Assembly (NCBI RefSeq): GCF_014201735.1
Contig: NZ_JACHFE010000004.1
Span: 226,275 to 290,274 of the forward strand
Direction of reading: 5' to 3'
DNA from: Marinobacter oulmenensis
GTDB taxonomy: Bacteria; Pseudomonadota; Gammaproteobacteria; Pseudomonadales; Oleiphilaceae
DNA length: 64,000 bases
Under the pieces are notes generated by a model that did not search any database, was not told the DNA's origin, and saw only the letters and a list, made by a program, of their open reading frames with translations. Positions 19,201 to 26,714 of the stretch are shown here, piece by piece; within the stretch, counting starts at the first letter, position 1, and every line of letters begins with the position of its first letter. The position numbers and the translations under genes were made by a program.

Positions 19201-19376
19201 GTGATGTCGATTTCGGCGGCAAAGGCAGGTGAGGCACCCAAAACCGCCACAATCGCCGCCACGCCCGCCACCCGCCGGCTGCCACCGGCACTTTTCCGCC
19301 TGCCGGTGGCCAGTTCCGATACCGCCTGGTAACGGCCCTGCCTCCGGTTAAATACCACCCTGTATACATGGTTCAT
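16278..19376 (-). CDS. Type Va autotransporter with extended signal peptide
   Basis: A 1032-residue secreted protein. Residues 1-25 (MNHVYRVVFNRRQGRYQAVSE) form the extended signal peptide region typical of large autotransporters, followed by a hydrophobic core and probable cleavage near residue 53 (AFA-A). The passenger starts with glycine-rich units (GGAGGAGG, GGRGGTGG, GGDGGD types) alternating with GxxNxx strands. It continues with passenger-associated repeats (GSLTKSGAGTLALTGANTHS and a second copy LTQAGSGLLELTGASTYSGT), which suggest a beta-helix. The last ~260 residues form the beta-barrel, ending in aromatic W1032 as required for outer membrane assembly. No protease or lipase catalytic motif is visible; an adhesin or aggregation role is possible. 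AGGAGA precedes the ATG. Confidence 0.88.
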   Translation of the reverse strand: MNHVYRVVFNRRQGRYQAVSELATGRRKSAGGSRRVAGVAAIVAVLGASPAFAAEIDITTSSGTDGANPGESGTAAYGAITTDGDTYNLGGSDTLTGGSGAKGAQATVAQTTGGTGGAGGDGLLVNGGSNVFNLGGAITGGAGGAGGDAPASQFYAGSAGAAGSGLRVEGSDNQYEITGSVTGGRGGTGGYGVNARNGGVGAAAVLLNGTGNTVSVNGGTLTGGDGGDRGSTVRAGGMGGSAVQFNGSNNRLITNSALSGGSAGVGGATQSNAIQINGEGNTVELRDGYTFSGDVVVQSGTHTLALGGTTTSGSFDVSRLTASEQNGDGVTQFVGFSTLEKAGSGTWTLSGTRGDSNATLISGGTLVGSIDSLGNGDIENNGTLDVSQVSAGTYTGDVTGTGSLTKSGAGTLALTGANTHSGGTTISAGTLAIGNGGTTGSLSGDVLNNSALAFNRSNDLTFAGDISGTGSLTQAGSGLLELTGASTYSGTTDVDAGTLAVNGSLANSQVAVNNGGTLMGAGTIGGLDLASGGTLAPGNSIDTLTVDGDVTFESGSVFEVEVEAGGTSDVLAATGTATINGGDVAVQASESGTWSQTTSFSILTADGGVSGEFDGVTSNLAFLTPTLSYNTNSVDLTLERNDVSFSDMGRNAPETAVAGALQAIYQEDSSALDGFFPEFLGMSDAQAERAIQTLNGSSLASLSRTIGMRQSSPVFQHFIQSAGASMVGSASAKPVYLASTDNSVTTSAVDAVNSQGRPDYGLWLETSGIRGDVDASRQNYGYDTETESVSVGFDFRLPHAFVGGVALSQLSTDVEFDTVNDDQEMDQTFLTLSLQQQRARLRVSGLVSYGRSDIDTRRRIELAGSTRSARGETDGSELYAYAEAAYDIEHKGLVWQPVVGLSAADVTVDGFSETGAGSLNLSVEEQDRTSVKSRLGGRARFESLSSPFAVELSAFWNHEFADSDNAVSMHFREQPTTVYTVEDGDRERDSLEWGASGEYYLNDYATLTARIGGSQSSHASWLGGALGVSVNW

Positions 19377-19578
19377 GGACTACTCTCCTAAGACTCATAA
19401 AACATTTGAAGGGCGTTAAAGCCCAGTACTTATAAAAAATGTTTTTTTATACTCAAGGCAGTATGACCAAACATTTAGCTACATACCATTACAATCTGCA
19501 ACGAATAGCTACACAACATTAAAGTAACTTACCGGGACGGAAGTTCAGGAAACAGGTTTGCCTGCCCGCACCGGGCAA
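19377..19578 (-). promoter_or_regulatory. AT-rich upstream region of the autotransporter
   Basis: This stretch is markedly more AT-rich than its neighbours and includes a near-palindromic A-run/T-run at about 19431-19452 and a small GGGC-N6-GCCC hairpin. No coding frame is apparent. It should contain the autotransporter promoter; its AT content would suit silencing by an H-NS-type protein, but that is only inference. Confidence 0.4.
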
Positions 19579-19608
19579 AAAAAAGCCACCTCGAGAGGTG
19601 GCTTTTGA
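19579..19608 (-). terminator. Rho-independent terminator of the liv operon
   Basis: On the minus strand a perfect stem (AAAAGCCACC with GGTGGCTTTT around TCTCGA) runs directly into a T-run of eight (plus-strand A residues from 19579). It lies 25 bases beyond the livM stop and is the clearest terminator in the window. Confidence 0.9.
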
Positions 19609-19632
19609 GCAAGAGATAACGGTCAGATGCGG

Positions 19633-20628
19633 TTAACTCAGGTTCCGGCGCATGAATTTCTGGATCTCACCCACGATACCGCTGCGGAAAGCCAGGACCG
19701 TGAGCACGAAGATGGCACCCAGAATCGGGTCTACCCAGTCCCGGAGTGGCCCCTGCGACAGCTGGTATTCCACGTTCACCACGAAGGTGGCACCCACCAC
19801 CGGGCCGAGCAGCGTGCCCATGCCACCAACCAGAGTCATCAGGATAACCTCACCGGACATATGCCAGTGGGCATCGTTAAGGGAGGCAAGCTGGAAGACC
19901 ACGGACTTCATTGAGCCCGCCAGCCCCGCCAGAGCGGCAGACAGAACAAACGCAAGGATCTTGTAACGGTCCACGTTGTAGCCCAGGGACACGGCCCGGG
20001 GTTCGTTCTGTTTGATGGCCTTGAGCACCTGGCCGAATGGGCTGCCCACCACACGTTGCACCAGCAGGTAGCAGGCGATGAACACCGCCAGCACGAAGTA
20101 GTACATGTTGAGGTTGTCTTCCAGACTGACCAGCCCGAACAGCTCGCCGCGGGGAATCCCGTGCATGCCGTCTTCACCGCCGGTGAACTCGGACTGCACA
20201 AAGAAGAAGAACACCAGTTGCGCCAGCGCCAGGGTCACCATGGCGAAGTAAATGCCCTGTCGGCGGATCGACAGCAGGGCGAACGCCAGCCCCAGGCCGG
20301 TGGCCACCAGCGTACCGGCGATGATGCCCATTTCCGTGCCCAGGCCCGAGTAGTTGCTGAGCAGATAACCGGTGGTGTAGCCGCCGGCGGCCAGGAAGGC
20401 CGCGTGCCCGAAGGACAGCAGGCCGGTAAAGCCAAACAGCAGGTTAAACGCCACTGCAAACAGGGAGAAGCACAGGATCTTCATCAGGAAGACCGGGTAG
20501 ATGGCCAGCGGCGCGGCCAGCAGTACCAGCAGCAACACGCCGTTGATCATCATCTTGCGACGGTCCTGTGACTTCTGATCGTCCAGGATCGACTGGTGGA
20601 TATCGGTGGACTTGATTGGCTGGTTCAT
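19633..20628 (-). CDS. livM: Branched-chain amino acid ABC transporter permease LivM
   Basis: A 331-residue inner membrane permease with about nine hydrophobic segments and the family loop RVVGSPFGQVLKAIKQNEPRA, which contacts the ATPases. The segment FGFTGLLSFGHAAFLAAGGY is characteristic of LivM-type permeases. It is last in the livG-livF-livK-livH-livM group, two bases after livH, and is followed by a strong terminator. With LivH it forms the transmembrane pore for leucine, isoleucine and valine; some family members prefer other amino acids or short acids. Confidence 0.92.
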   Translation of the reverse strand: MNQPIKSTDIHQSILDDQKSQDRRKMMINGVLLLVLLAAPLAIYPVFLMKILCFSLFAVAFNLLFGFTGLLSFGHAAFLAAGGYTTGYLLSNYSGLGTEMGIIAGTLVATGLGLAFALLSIRRQGIYFAMVTLALAQLVFFFFVQSEFTGGEDGMHGIPRGELFGLVSLEDNLNMYYFVLAVFIACYLLVQRVVGSPFGQVLKAIKQNEPRAVSLGYNVDRYKILAFVLSAALAGLAGSMKSVVFQLASLNDAHWHMSGEVILMTLVGGMGTLLGPVVGATFVVNVEYQLSQGPLRDWVDPILGAIFVLTVLAFRSGIVGEIQKFMRRNLS

Positions 20629-20630
20629 GG

Positions 20631-21518
20631 TTACGCCTCCTTACCAAACAGTCCGGTGGGCCGGAACATCAGCACCACCACCATGACCAGGAAAATCACG
20701 GCGGACGACGCCGGGGGGTAGAAGGTCTTGGTCAGGCCTTCAACAACCCCCATCAGAATACCGGTAATGATGGCGCCACCAATCGACCCCATGCCGCCGA
20801 TGACCACCACGGCAAAGACGACGATCAGAATGCTCGACCCCATAACCGGTGTTACCGAGTAGATGGGCGCGGCAAGCACACCGGCGAACGCCGCCAGCAT
20901 GACACCGAAGCCGTAGGTCAGGCTGATCAGCAGAGGCACGTTAATACCGAACCCCTGCATCAACTGGGAGTCTTCGGTCCCGGCCCGAAGATAGGAACCC
21001 AGCTTGGTTTTCTCAATAATGAACCAGGTGCCGAAACACACCAGAAGGGCGGCAACGATCACCCAGGCACGGTAGTAAGGCAGGAACATGAAGCCGAGAT
21101 TGACCCCACCCTTGAAGATGTCCGGCATGGTGTAACGCAGGCCGGACACCCCGTAAATGTTGGTCAGCACCCCCTGGATGATCAGGGCGACACCGAAGGT
21201 CAGCAGGAGGCTGTAGATATGATCCTGACCGGCGATCCGGCGCAGCAGGAAATACTCGATCAGCATCCCGAAGGCACCCACGATAATCGGCACCAGGAAC
21301 AGGGCAACCCAGTAATTGATGCCCAGAGCGTCAAACAGGACAACCGTCACCAGGGCACCCAGCATATACATGGCGCCGTGGGCAAAATTGATGATCTTCA
21401 ACAGGCCAAAGATAACCGCAAGACCAAGGCTTAGCAGGGCGTAAAAAGCGCCGTTGATGACCCCGATCAGCAACTGACCGGACAACACAGCGAGGGGGAC
21501 GCCGAAAATCATGGACAT
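20631..21518 (-). CDS. livH: Branched-chain amino acid ABC transporter permease LivH
   Basis: A 295-residue permease starting MSMIFGVPLAVLSGQLLIGV, with GLAVIFGLLKIINFAHGAMYMLGA, the hallmark LivH helix pair. I use the ATG at 21518, which has GGAG eight bases upstream; the open frame extends further but has no family-like sequence. It partners LivM two bases downstream. A hairpin in the gap before it may lower its expression relative to the binding protein. Confidence 0.92.
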   Translation of the reverse strand: MSMIFGVPLAVLSGQLLIGVINGAFYALLSLGLAVIFGLLKIINFAHGAMYMLGALVTVVLFDALGINYWVALFLVPIIVGAFGMLIEYFLLRRIAGQDHIYSLLLTFGVALIIQGVLTNIYGVSGLRYTMPDIFKGGVNLGFMFLPYYRAWVIVAALLVCFGTWFIIEKTKLGSYLRAGTEDSQLMQGFGINVPLLISLTYGFGVMLAAFAGVLAAPIYSVTPVMGSSILIVVFAVVVIGGMGSIGGAIITGILMGVVEGLTKTFYPPASSAVIFLVMVVVLMFRPTGLFGKEA

Positions 21519-21577
21519 GGTGCTTACTCCAGAAGCAGCGCAGACGTTGTTTTTGTTGGGCTCTCGTCCTGAGGGGA

Positions 21578-21612
21578 GCCGGACACCCGCCCTTGACGGG
21601 AGAGTGACCGGC
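21578..21612 (-). other. Intercistronic hairpin between binding-protein gene and livH
   Basis: An imperfect stem with outer arms GCCGG/CCGGC encloses a second paired block. Such hairpins after periplasmic binding-protein genes often protect the upstream mRNA or partly terminate transcription, which yields excess binding protein over permease. The role here is inferred from position. Confidence 0.45.
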
Positions 21613-21623
21613 AACCGACACGC

Positions 21624-22835
21624 TTAGTTATTGACCAGATCGCACTTGCTCTCGGACAGCGGACGGTAGGCCTGGTCGGCCGGGATAGTCCGCAGGATCT
21701 TGTAAAGATCCCAGTCACTGCTGGACTCGGCGGGGGTCTTCACCTCTGCCAGGTACATGTCGTGCACCATACGGCCGTCTTCACGGATGCGGCCGTTTTT
21801 CGCGAACATGTCGTTGATGGGGGTGTCCATCATCTGCTCGCGTACCGCCTGGGCATTGTCAGACCCGGTGGCCGCCACCGCATTCAGGTACTGCAGGGTG
21901 CTGGAGTAGATACCGGCGTGCACCATGGTCGGACGAACGCCGGTCTCCTCCATGAAGCGGTCGGACCACTCGCGGGTCTCGTCGTTCATGTCCCAGTACC
22001 AGCCGGTGGTCAGTTGGATACCCTGCGCGGTTTCAGCCCCGAGCGCGTGCACATCGGTCAGGAACAGAAGCAGCGCAGCCAGGGTCTGGCCGGACTGGGT
22101 CACACCGAACTCACTGGCAGTGTTGATGGCGTTGGTGGTATCGGCACCGGCGTTGGCCAGGCCCACCACGTCAGCCCCAGAGGCCTGGGCCTGGAGGATA
22201 AAGGAGGAGAAATCCTGAGTCGGGAACGGATGACGCACCTTGCCGATCACCTCACCACCGTTTTCCTCGACAACCCGGGTCACGTCCCCTTCCAGGGCAT
22301 GACCGAAGGCATAATCGGCAGTCAGCAGATACCAGGATTGCCCCCCTTCCTTGACCACCGCACTGGCGGTACCGTTGGCCAGCGGATAGGTGTCGTAGAC
22401 ATAGTGAATGTGGTTCGGAGTGCAGTGTTCGTTGGTGATGCTGGATGCGGCGGAGCCGGACACAATGCCCAGTTTGTCGTTTTCTTCCAGAATCTTGCTG
22501 ACAGCGATACTGACCGAGGACGCGACCAGGCCGGCTACCATGTCCACATTGTCGTTCTCAACCCAGCGACGGACGGTACTTGAGGCGGCATCCGGGCTGT
22601 TACGATCGTCGGCGCTGACCACTTCGATTTTGGCGCCGTTCACCTTGCCACCAAAGTCCTTGATCGCCATTTCCAGTGCGGCCAGGCCATTGGGCCCTGC
22701 CAGGTCACGGTAAGTACCGGACATGTCAGCCAGATAACCGATCTTGACCGTGTTGTCCGTAATTTCTGCCTGGGCTGCGCCCACCATCAGAGCTGATGCA
22801 ACGGCTGAGGTCAGAAGCTTTTTGGTCATTGTCAT
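21624..22835 (-). CDS. livK: Branched-chain amino acid ABC transporter substrate-binding protein
   Basis: A 403-residue periplasmic protein with a signal peptide (MTMTKKLLTSAVASALMVGAAQA, cleavage near residue 23) and a type I periplasmic binding fold of the Leu/Ile/Val-binding family (VKIGYLADMSGTYRDLAGPN, GSAASSITNEHC). It should deliver substrate to LivHM. A GGAG site precedes the ATG. Members of this subfamily bind amino acids, amides or short acids, so the ligand is not certain; the surrounding valine and leucine genes favour branched-chain substrates. Confidence 0.9.
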   Translation of the reverse strand: MTMTKKLLTSAVASALMVGAAQAEITDNTVKIGYLADMSGTYRDLAGPNGLAALEMAIKDFGGKVNGAKIEVVSADDRNSPDAASSTVRRWVENDNVDMVAGLVASSVSIAVSKILEENDKLGIVSGSAASSITNEHCTPNHIHYVYDTYPLANGTASAVVKEGGQSWYLLTADYAFGHALEGDVTRVVEENGGEVIGKVRHPFPTQDFSSFILQAQASGADVVGLANAGADTTNAINTASEFGVTQSGQTLAALLLFLTDVHALGAETAQGIQLTTGWYWDMNDETREWSDRFMEETGVRPTMVHAGIYSSTLQYLNAVAATGSDNAQAVREQMMDTPINDMFAKNGRIREDGRMVHDMYLAEVKTPAESSSDWDLYKILRTIPADQAYRPLSESKCDLVNN

Positions 22836-22906
22836 TGTTGTTTCTCCGCTACTGTCTTGCGTTGGTTCGGGTTATTGTTGGTTTTTTGCTCTTGTTCTAT
22901 CCGGGA

Positions 22907-23629
22907 TCAGACCCCCAAATAGCTGTCCAGCACCGACTGCTTGGCACTCAGTTCATTGGCGCTGATTTCTTCCACAATCTGCCCGTGCTCGACCACATAA
23001 TGGCGATCGGCCAGCGGGGCGGCGAAGTGGAAATTCTGCTCGACCAGAACAATGGTCAGTCCCTTGTTCTTGAGGGCAACCAGGACCTCCCCCAGCTTCT
23101 CCACGATGACCGGCGCCAGCCCTTCAGTGATCTCATCCAGCAACAGCATATTGGCGCCGGTGCGCAGGATTCGGGCCATGGCCAGCATCTGCTGCTCACC
23201 GCCGGACAGCTTGGTGCCCTGACTGAAGCGGCGTTCGTAGAGATTGGGGAACATGGTGTAGATATCTTCCAGGCTCATACCGCCACTGCGCACCACCGGC
23301 GGCAGGGTCAGGTTCTCCTGGACATTGAGTGAGGAAAAAATGCCCCGATGTTCGGGGCAATACCCGACACCCAACCTGGCAATGTGATGGGGAGCGCACT
23401 GCATGGTTTCTTCGCCGTTGATCATGATCGAACCGGTACGCCGGCCCACCATGTTCATGATGGCCTTGAGGGTGGTGCTACGACCGGCGCCGTTGCGCCC
23501 CAGCAGGGTCACCAGCTCGCCCCGGTTCACCTCCAGATCGATCCCGTGCAGGATATGGGACTCCCCGTAAAACGCGTGCAACCCGGAGATTCGAAGCTGC
23601 TCGTATTCGCGGTCCGGATTGCTGCTCAT
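22907..23629 (-). CDS. livF: Branched-chain amino acid ABC transporter ATP-binding protein LivF
   Basis: A 240-residue ABC ATPase. The ABC signature LSGGEQQM and Walker B MLLLDEITEGLAP are normal. The Walker A reads GRNGAGRST, with arginine where lysine is expected; the codon is CGT. The rest of the P-loop is intact, so this is a substitution and not a frame error. I recall similar arginine variants among LivF-type proteins, so activity is not ruled out, especially as LivG has a standard site. The start overlaps the livG stop by three bases (ATGA). Confidence 0.9.
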   Translation of the reverse strand: MSSNPDREYEQLRISGLHAFYGESHILHGIDLEVNRGELVTLLGRNGAGRSTTLKAIMNMVGRRTGSIMINGEETMQCAPHHIARLGVGYCPEHRGIFSSLNVQENLTLPPVVRSGGMSLEDIYTMFPNLYERRFSQGTKLSGGEQQMLAMARILRTGANMLLLDEITEGLAPVIVEKLGEVLVALKNKGLTIVLVEQNFHFAAPLADRHYVVEHGQIVEEISANELSAKQSVLDSYLGV

Positions 23630-24432
23630 TGGGCCGCCTCCACGGTCTGGTTATCCTCCGCGGCTACGCCGCGTTCACCACTGCCATCGGAGCCCATGTA
23701 GACCTCGCGCACGGCCGGATCAGCCGAGACCGTGGCGTAGTCGCCTTCGGTCAGCACGGCCCCCTGGGCCAGCACGGTAATCCGGTCACAGAGCTTGCTG
23801 ACCACGCTCAGGTTGTGCTCGACCATCAGTACCGTGCGCCCCTTGGCGGCCTTGCGTACCAGCTCCACAACCCGATCCACATCCTCAGACCCCATGCCCT
23901 GGGTTGGCTCATCCAGCAACAGGATTTCCGGCTCCATGGCCAGGGTGGTGGCAAGCTCCAGAGCCCGCTTACGGCCATAGGCCAGTTCCACCGTGGTGGT
24001 ATTGGCAAAGCCCGCCAGGCCCACCTCATCCAGCAACTCCATACACCGCTGGTTGAGCTTGTGCAGGGAATTGCCCGATTTCCAGAAGCTGTAAGAGGTG
24101 TTTTCAAACGTCTGCAGGGCAACGCGGATGTTTTCGAGGGCGGTCATATGGGGAAACACCGCCGAAATCTGAAACGAGCGCACAATCCCCTTACGGGCTA
24201 TGGCTGCGGACTTCAGGGCCGTGATGTCTTCGCCCTTGTACAGGATCTGCCCGCGGGACGGCGGCAGGAACTTGGTCAGCAGGTTGAACACAGTGGTCTT
24301 GCCGGCACCATTCGGGCCGATCAGGGCATGAATGTCGCCCTGACGGATCTGGAGATTGACGTCATCGACGGCGACAAACCCCTTGAACTCCTTGACCAGG
24401 TTACGGGTCTCGAGAACGTACTGTTCACTCAT
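23626..24432 (-). CDS. livG: Branched-chain amino acid ABC transporter ATP-binding protein LivG
   Basis: A 268-residue ABC ATPase with Walker A GPNGAGKTT, the LivG-specific FQISAVFPHMTALENIRVAL segment and Walker B EILLLDEPTQGMG. The family signature position reads LAYGRKRALELA, typical of LivG. I start at the ATG at 24432 (AAGGTGA eight bases upstream); a GTG four codons earlier is possible. It is first in the liv operon and lies behind a promoter overlapped by a LiuR-like palindrome. It forms the ATPase dimer with LivF. Confidence 0.92.
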   Translation of the reverse strand: MSEQYVLETRNLVKEFKGFVAVDDVNLQIRQGDIHALIGPNGAGKTTVFNLLTKFLPPSRGQILYKGEDITALKSAAIARKGIVRSFQISAVFPHMTALENIRVALQTFENTSYSFWKSGNSLHKLNQRCMELLDEVGLAGFANTTTVELAYGRKRALELATTLAMEPEILLLDEPTQGMGSEDVDRVVELVRKAAKGRTVLMVEHNLSVVSKLCDRITVLAQGAVLTEGDYATVSADPAVREVYMGSDGSGERGVAAEDNQTVEAAQ

Positions 24433-24480
24433 GAGCCAGTTCACCTTTTGTTATTGTTGTATTCTCTAATTACTGGACAG

Positions 24481-24508
24481 ATTAGATTGACGTATACGTA
24501 AACGTCAA
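24481..24508 (-). promoter_or_regulatory. liv promoter with LiuR-like operator
   Basis: Read on the minus strand, TTGACG (24503-24508) and TCTAAT (24481-24486) form a -35/-10 pair, each matching five of six consensus bases, with a 16-base spacer. A palindrome with 7-bp arms, TTGACGT and ACGTCAA (24487-24508), covers the -35 and spacer. Its core ACGTTTACGTATACG (24491-24505) matches two other sites in the window (26649-26663, 32347-32361). MerR-type LiuR is the likely binder by comparison with known leucine regulons. Confidence 0.7.
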
Positions 24509-24511
24509 TAG

Positions 24512-24937
24512 CTAATTGCGATATTTTTCGGGCGGAATGGAATAGGTCATGGTGGAGTGAGCTACCGGCTCCTCAACACCTTCCGAGTAGACTGAGACCT
24601 CACCCACACCCATGGTCCGCCCCACTTTGAGCAAACTGGCTCTGGCGCGGATCGGAGCATGCGCCACGGGCTTGCGCAGAAAGTTGATGTTGAGGTTGGT
24701 GGTCACAGCCAGCGGCACCAGGCCAATGCGACTGAGCAGGGCGGCATACATGGTCACGTCCGCCAGCCCCATCATCGCCGGCCCGGAGACAGTTCCTCCG
24801 GGCCTCAGATGCTCCTCATCCACCTCAAGCTTCATCTCGGCCCAGCCATCCCCGAGTGCCTCCAGGGAGCCGTAGGCGGCCCCCTGGGGAAACTGCTCCT
24901 CGAGAAAAGCCTGCAGTTGCTCGAAGGTGATTACCAT
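24512..24937 (-). CDS. PaaI-family acyl-CoA thioesterase
   Basis: A 141-residue hotdog-fold protein with the PaaI-type pattern (EEHLRPGGTVSGPAMMGLADVTMYAALL, then NLNINFLRKP). It should hydrolyse a small acyl-CoA. Its ATG lies two bases after the synthetase stop (TGAGCATG); a TTG at 24943 is an alternative start. Sharing an operon with an acyl-CoA synthetase suggests recycling of stalled CoA esters, but no substrate can be assigned from sequence. Confidence 0.82.
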   Translation of the reverse strand: MVITFEQLQAFLEEQFPQGAAYGSLEALGDGWAEMKLEVDEEHLRPGGTVSGPAMMGLADVTMYAALLSRIGLVPLAVTTNLNINFLRKPVAHAPIRARASLLKVGRTMGVGEVSVYSEGVEEPVAHSTMTYSIPPEKYRN

Positions 24938-24939
24938 GC

Positions 24940-26583
24940 TCAAGCCTCACCCTTGGCCTGATCCCGCAGAATGAACCGCTGGATCTTGCCGCTGGGCGTC
25001 TTGGGCAACTCCTCGACGAATTCAATTTCCCGGGGGAAGGCGTGAGTCGACAGGCGACGGCGCACCAGTTCCTGGAGCTCATCTTTCAGCTCCTGCTCCT
25101 CGGCGGGCTCCTGGCCGGCCTTGATCACCACATAGGCCTTGATGATCGAGCCTCGCTTCTCGTCCGGCTTGCCCACCACCCCGGATTCGGCTACGGCGGC
25201 GTGCTCCAGCAAGGTGCTTTCGACGTCGGCGGGCCCGACCCGGTAGCCCGCGGTGGTGATGATGTCGTCATCCCGGCCGCTGAAGGAGTAGCTGCCATCG
25301 CCATGACAGACCACCATGTCGCCGGTGAGGTAGTAGCCGTTCACAAACGGGTCCTTTTCGCCCCAGGTGTAGCCATCAAAATGAAACAGCGGCGACGACT
25401 TGATGTCCACGGCCAGCTGGCCAATTTCGCCCTCCCCGACTTCCTCGTTGCGCTCATTCAGCGCCACTACCCGGTGCCCCGGCGAGGAGTACCCCATGGA
25501 GCCCTCCCGGGTCGGGTGCTCCAGACCATGGAAGTTACAGCAGGTCATGCCGGTTTCGGTCTGGCCGTAGTGGTCTTTGACCGGGCAGTAGTGGCGGCGG
25601 GCAATCCAGTTCACCACTTCCGGATTCAGCGGCTCACCGGCACTGCTGCACACCCGCAATCCCAGGTTCTCCCCTTCAGGCAGCACCTGGTCGTTGGCCT
25701 TGAGCAGGCGGTAGGCCGTCGGCGCCGCCGCCAGGTTGGTGATGCCGTACTTGCGGATCATGTCGTAGGTGGTTTCCGGCGTGAACGGGTTGGGATTGAA
25801 ATGGGTGGCATGGCCCATCAGCAGCGGACCGACGACCGCGTAATACAGGCCATAGGCCCAGCCCGGGTCGGCCACGTTCCAGAATACGTCGTCATCGCGC
25901 AGATCAATGGCATAGCGCATATACACGTAGAAAGCCATCAGCGCCCGCGCCGGCACGGCCACACCCTTGGCCTTACCGACAGTGCCGGAAGTAAACATCT
26001 GCAGGAACGGATCATCACCGGTTACCATGACCGGTTCGCACTGGTCTGACTGACCGGCCAGCGCCTGTTCGAAATCGGGCACATCAGCGCCGGCCTCAGC
26101 GGCATTCACACACAGCACCGGCGGGCAGCCCTTGACGTCATTCAGCTTGGGATAGTTGGTCGGATCAGTCACCACCAGGCGGGTACCTGCACGCTCCAGA
26201 CGGTATTCAATTGCACCGGAACCGAAGGCAGTGAACAGGGGCTGATAAACCGCGCCCAGGCGAAGGGTACCGGTGATGACGATGAGCAGTTCCGGGCCCC
26301 GGGGCAGCAGCCCCGCCACCCGGTCGCCCTTCTGGACACCCAGGGATTTCAGATAATTGGCAAAACGGGCGGAGGCTGCCTTGAGCTCGGCAAAGGTCAT
26401 CGAACCGTCACCGCCGTCCACGGTTTCGTAATGGAGCGCAACCCGGGCCGGGTCCGCAGCCCATTTATCACAGATTTCATGACAGACATTCAGTCCGCCG
26501 GTCAGGCTTCCATCCAGGATTTCCGCCTCAAGGGCAGCCGCATCAAAGTTGTTGTAGACATCGCTGTATTGCGGAAGGCTCAT
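24940..26583 (-). CDS. AMP-binding acyl-CoA synthetase
   Basis: A 547-residue ANL-superfamily enzyme resembling acetyl- and medium-chain acyl-CoA synthetases. The P-loop reads FTSGTVGKAKG (residues 197-207), differing from the usual TSGTTGxPKG at two positions. YGQTETGMTCCN and the C-terminal PKTPSGKIQRF with its catalytic lysine are standard. An AGGAG site seven bases upstream fixes the ATG. It heads a two-gene unit with the thioesterase and has a LiuR-like box about 65 bases upstream. A branched short-chain acid such as isobutyrate or isovalerate is a plausible substrate from context. Confidence 0.85.
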   Translation of the reverse strand: MSLPQYSDVYNNFDAAALEAEILDGSLTGGLNVCHEICDKWAADPARVALHYETVDGGDGSMTFAELKAASARFANYLKSLGVQKGDRVAGLLPRGPELLIVITGTLRLGAVYQPLFTAFGSGAIEYRLERAGTRLVVTDPTNYPKLNDVKGCPPVLCVNAAEAGADVPDFEQALAGQSDQCEPVMVTGDDPFLQMFTSGTVGKAKGVAVPARALMAFYVYMRYAIDLRDDDVFWNVADPGWAYGLYYAVVGPLLMGHATHFNPNPFTPETTYDMIRKYGITNLAAAPTAYRLLKANDQVLPEGENLGLRVCSSAGEPLNPEVVNWIARRHYCPVKDHYGQTETGMTCCNFHGLEHPTREGSMGYSSPGHRVVALNERNEEVGEGEIGQLAVDIKSSPLFHFDGYTWGEKDPFVNGYYLTGDMVVCHGDGSYSFSGRDDDIITTAGYRVGPADVESTLLEHAAVAESGVVGKPDEKRGSIIKAYVVIKAGQEPAEEQELKDELQELVRRRLSTHAFPREIEFVEELPKTPSGKIQRFILRDQAKGEA

Positions 26584-26648
26584 CGTACACTCCTGTTCTT
26601 GTTGTCTTCGGTTGCACAATCTCAGATTGTTGGTTTAGCACAGGCTAC

Positions 26649-26663
26649 ACTTTACGTAAAGGT
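26649..26663 (-). promoter_or_regulatory. LiuR-like operator upstream of the acyl-CoA synthetase
   Basis: On the minus strand the site reads ACCTTTACGTAAAGT, matching the boxes before livG and mmsA. It lies between the terminator of the mms genes and the synthetase start. A -35/-10 pair (TTGGTC, 17 bases, TAAAGT) can be drawn across it but is weak. Confidence 0.65.
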
Positions 26664-26684
26664 AAACCTTTGACCAAAAATAGA

Positions 26685-26702
26685 GGCGGACCATGGTCCG
26701 CC
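26685..26702 (-). terminator. Terminator after mmsB
   Basis: A perfect 18-base palindrome (GGCGGACC, AT, GGTCCGCC reading outward) lies 12 bases beyond the mmsB stop. On the minus strand it is followed by TCTATTTTT. This ends the valine unit before the synthetase promoter. Confidence 0.75.
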
Positions 26703-26714
26703 CCTTTGTTGCCT

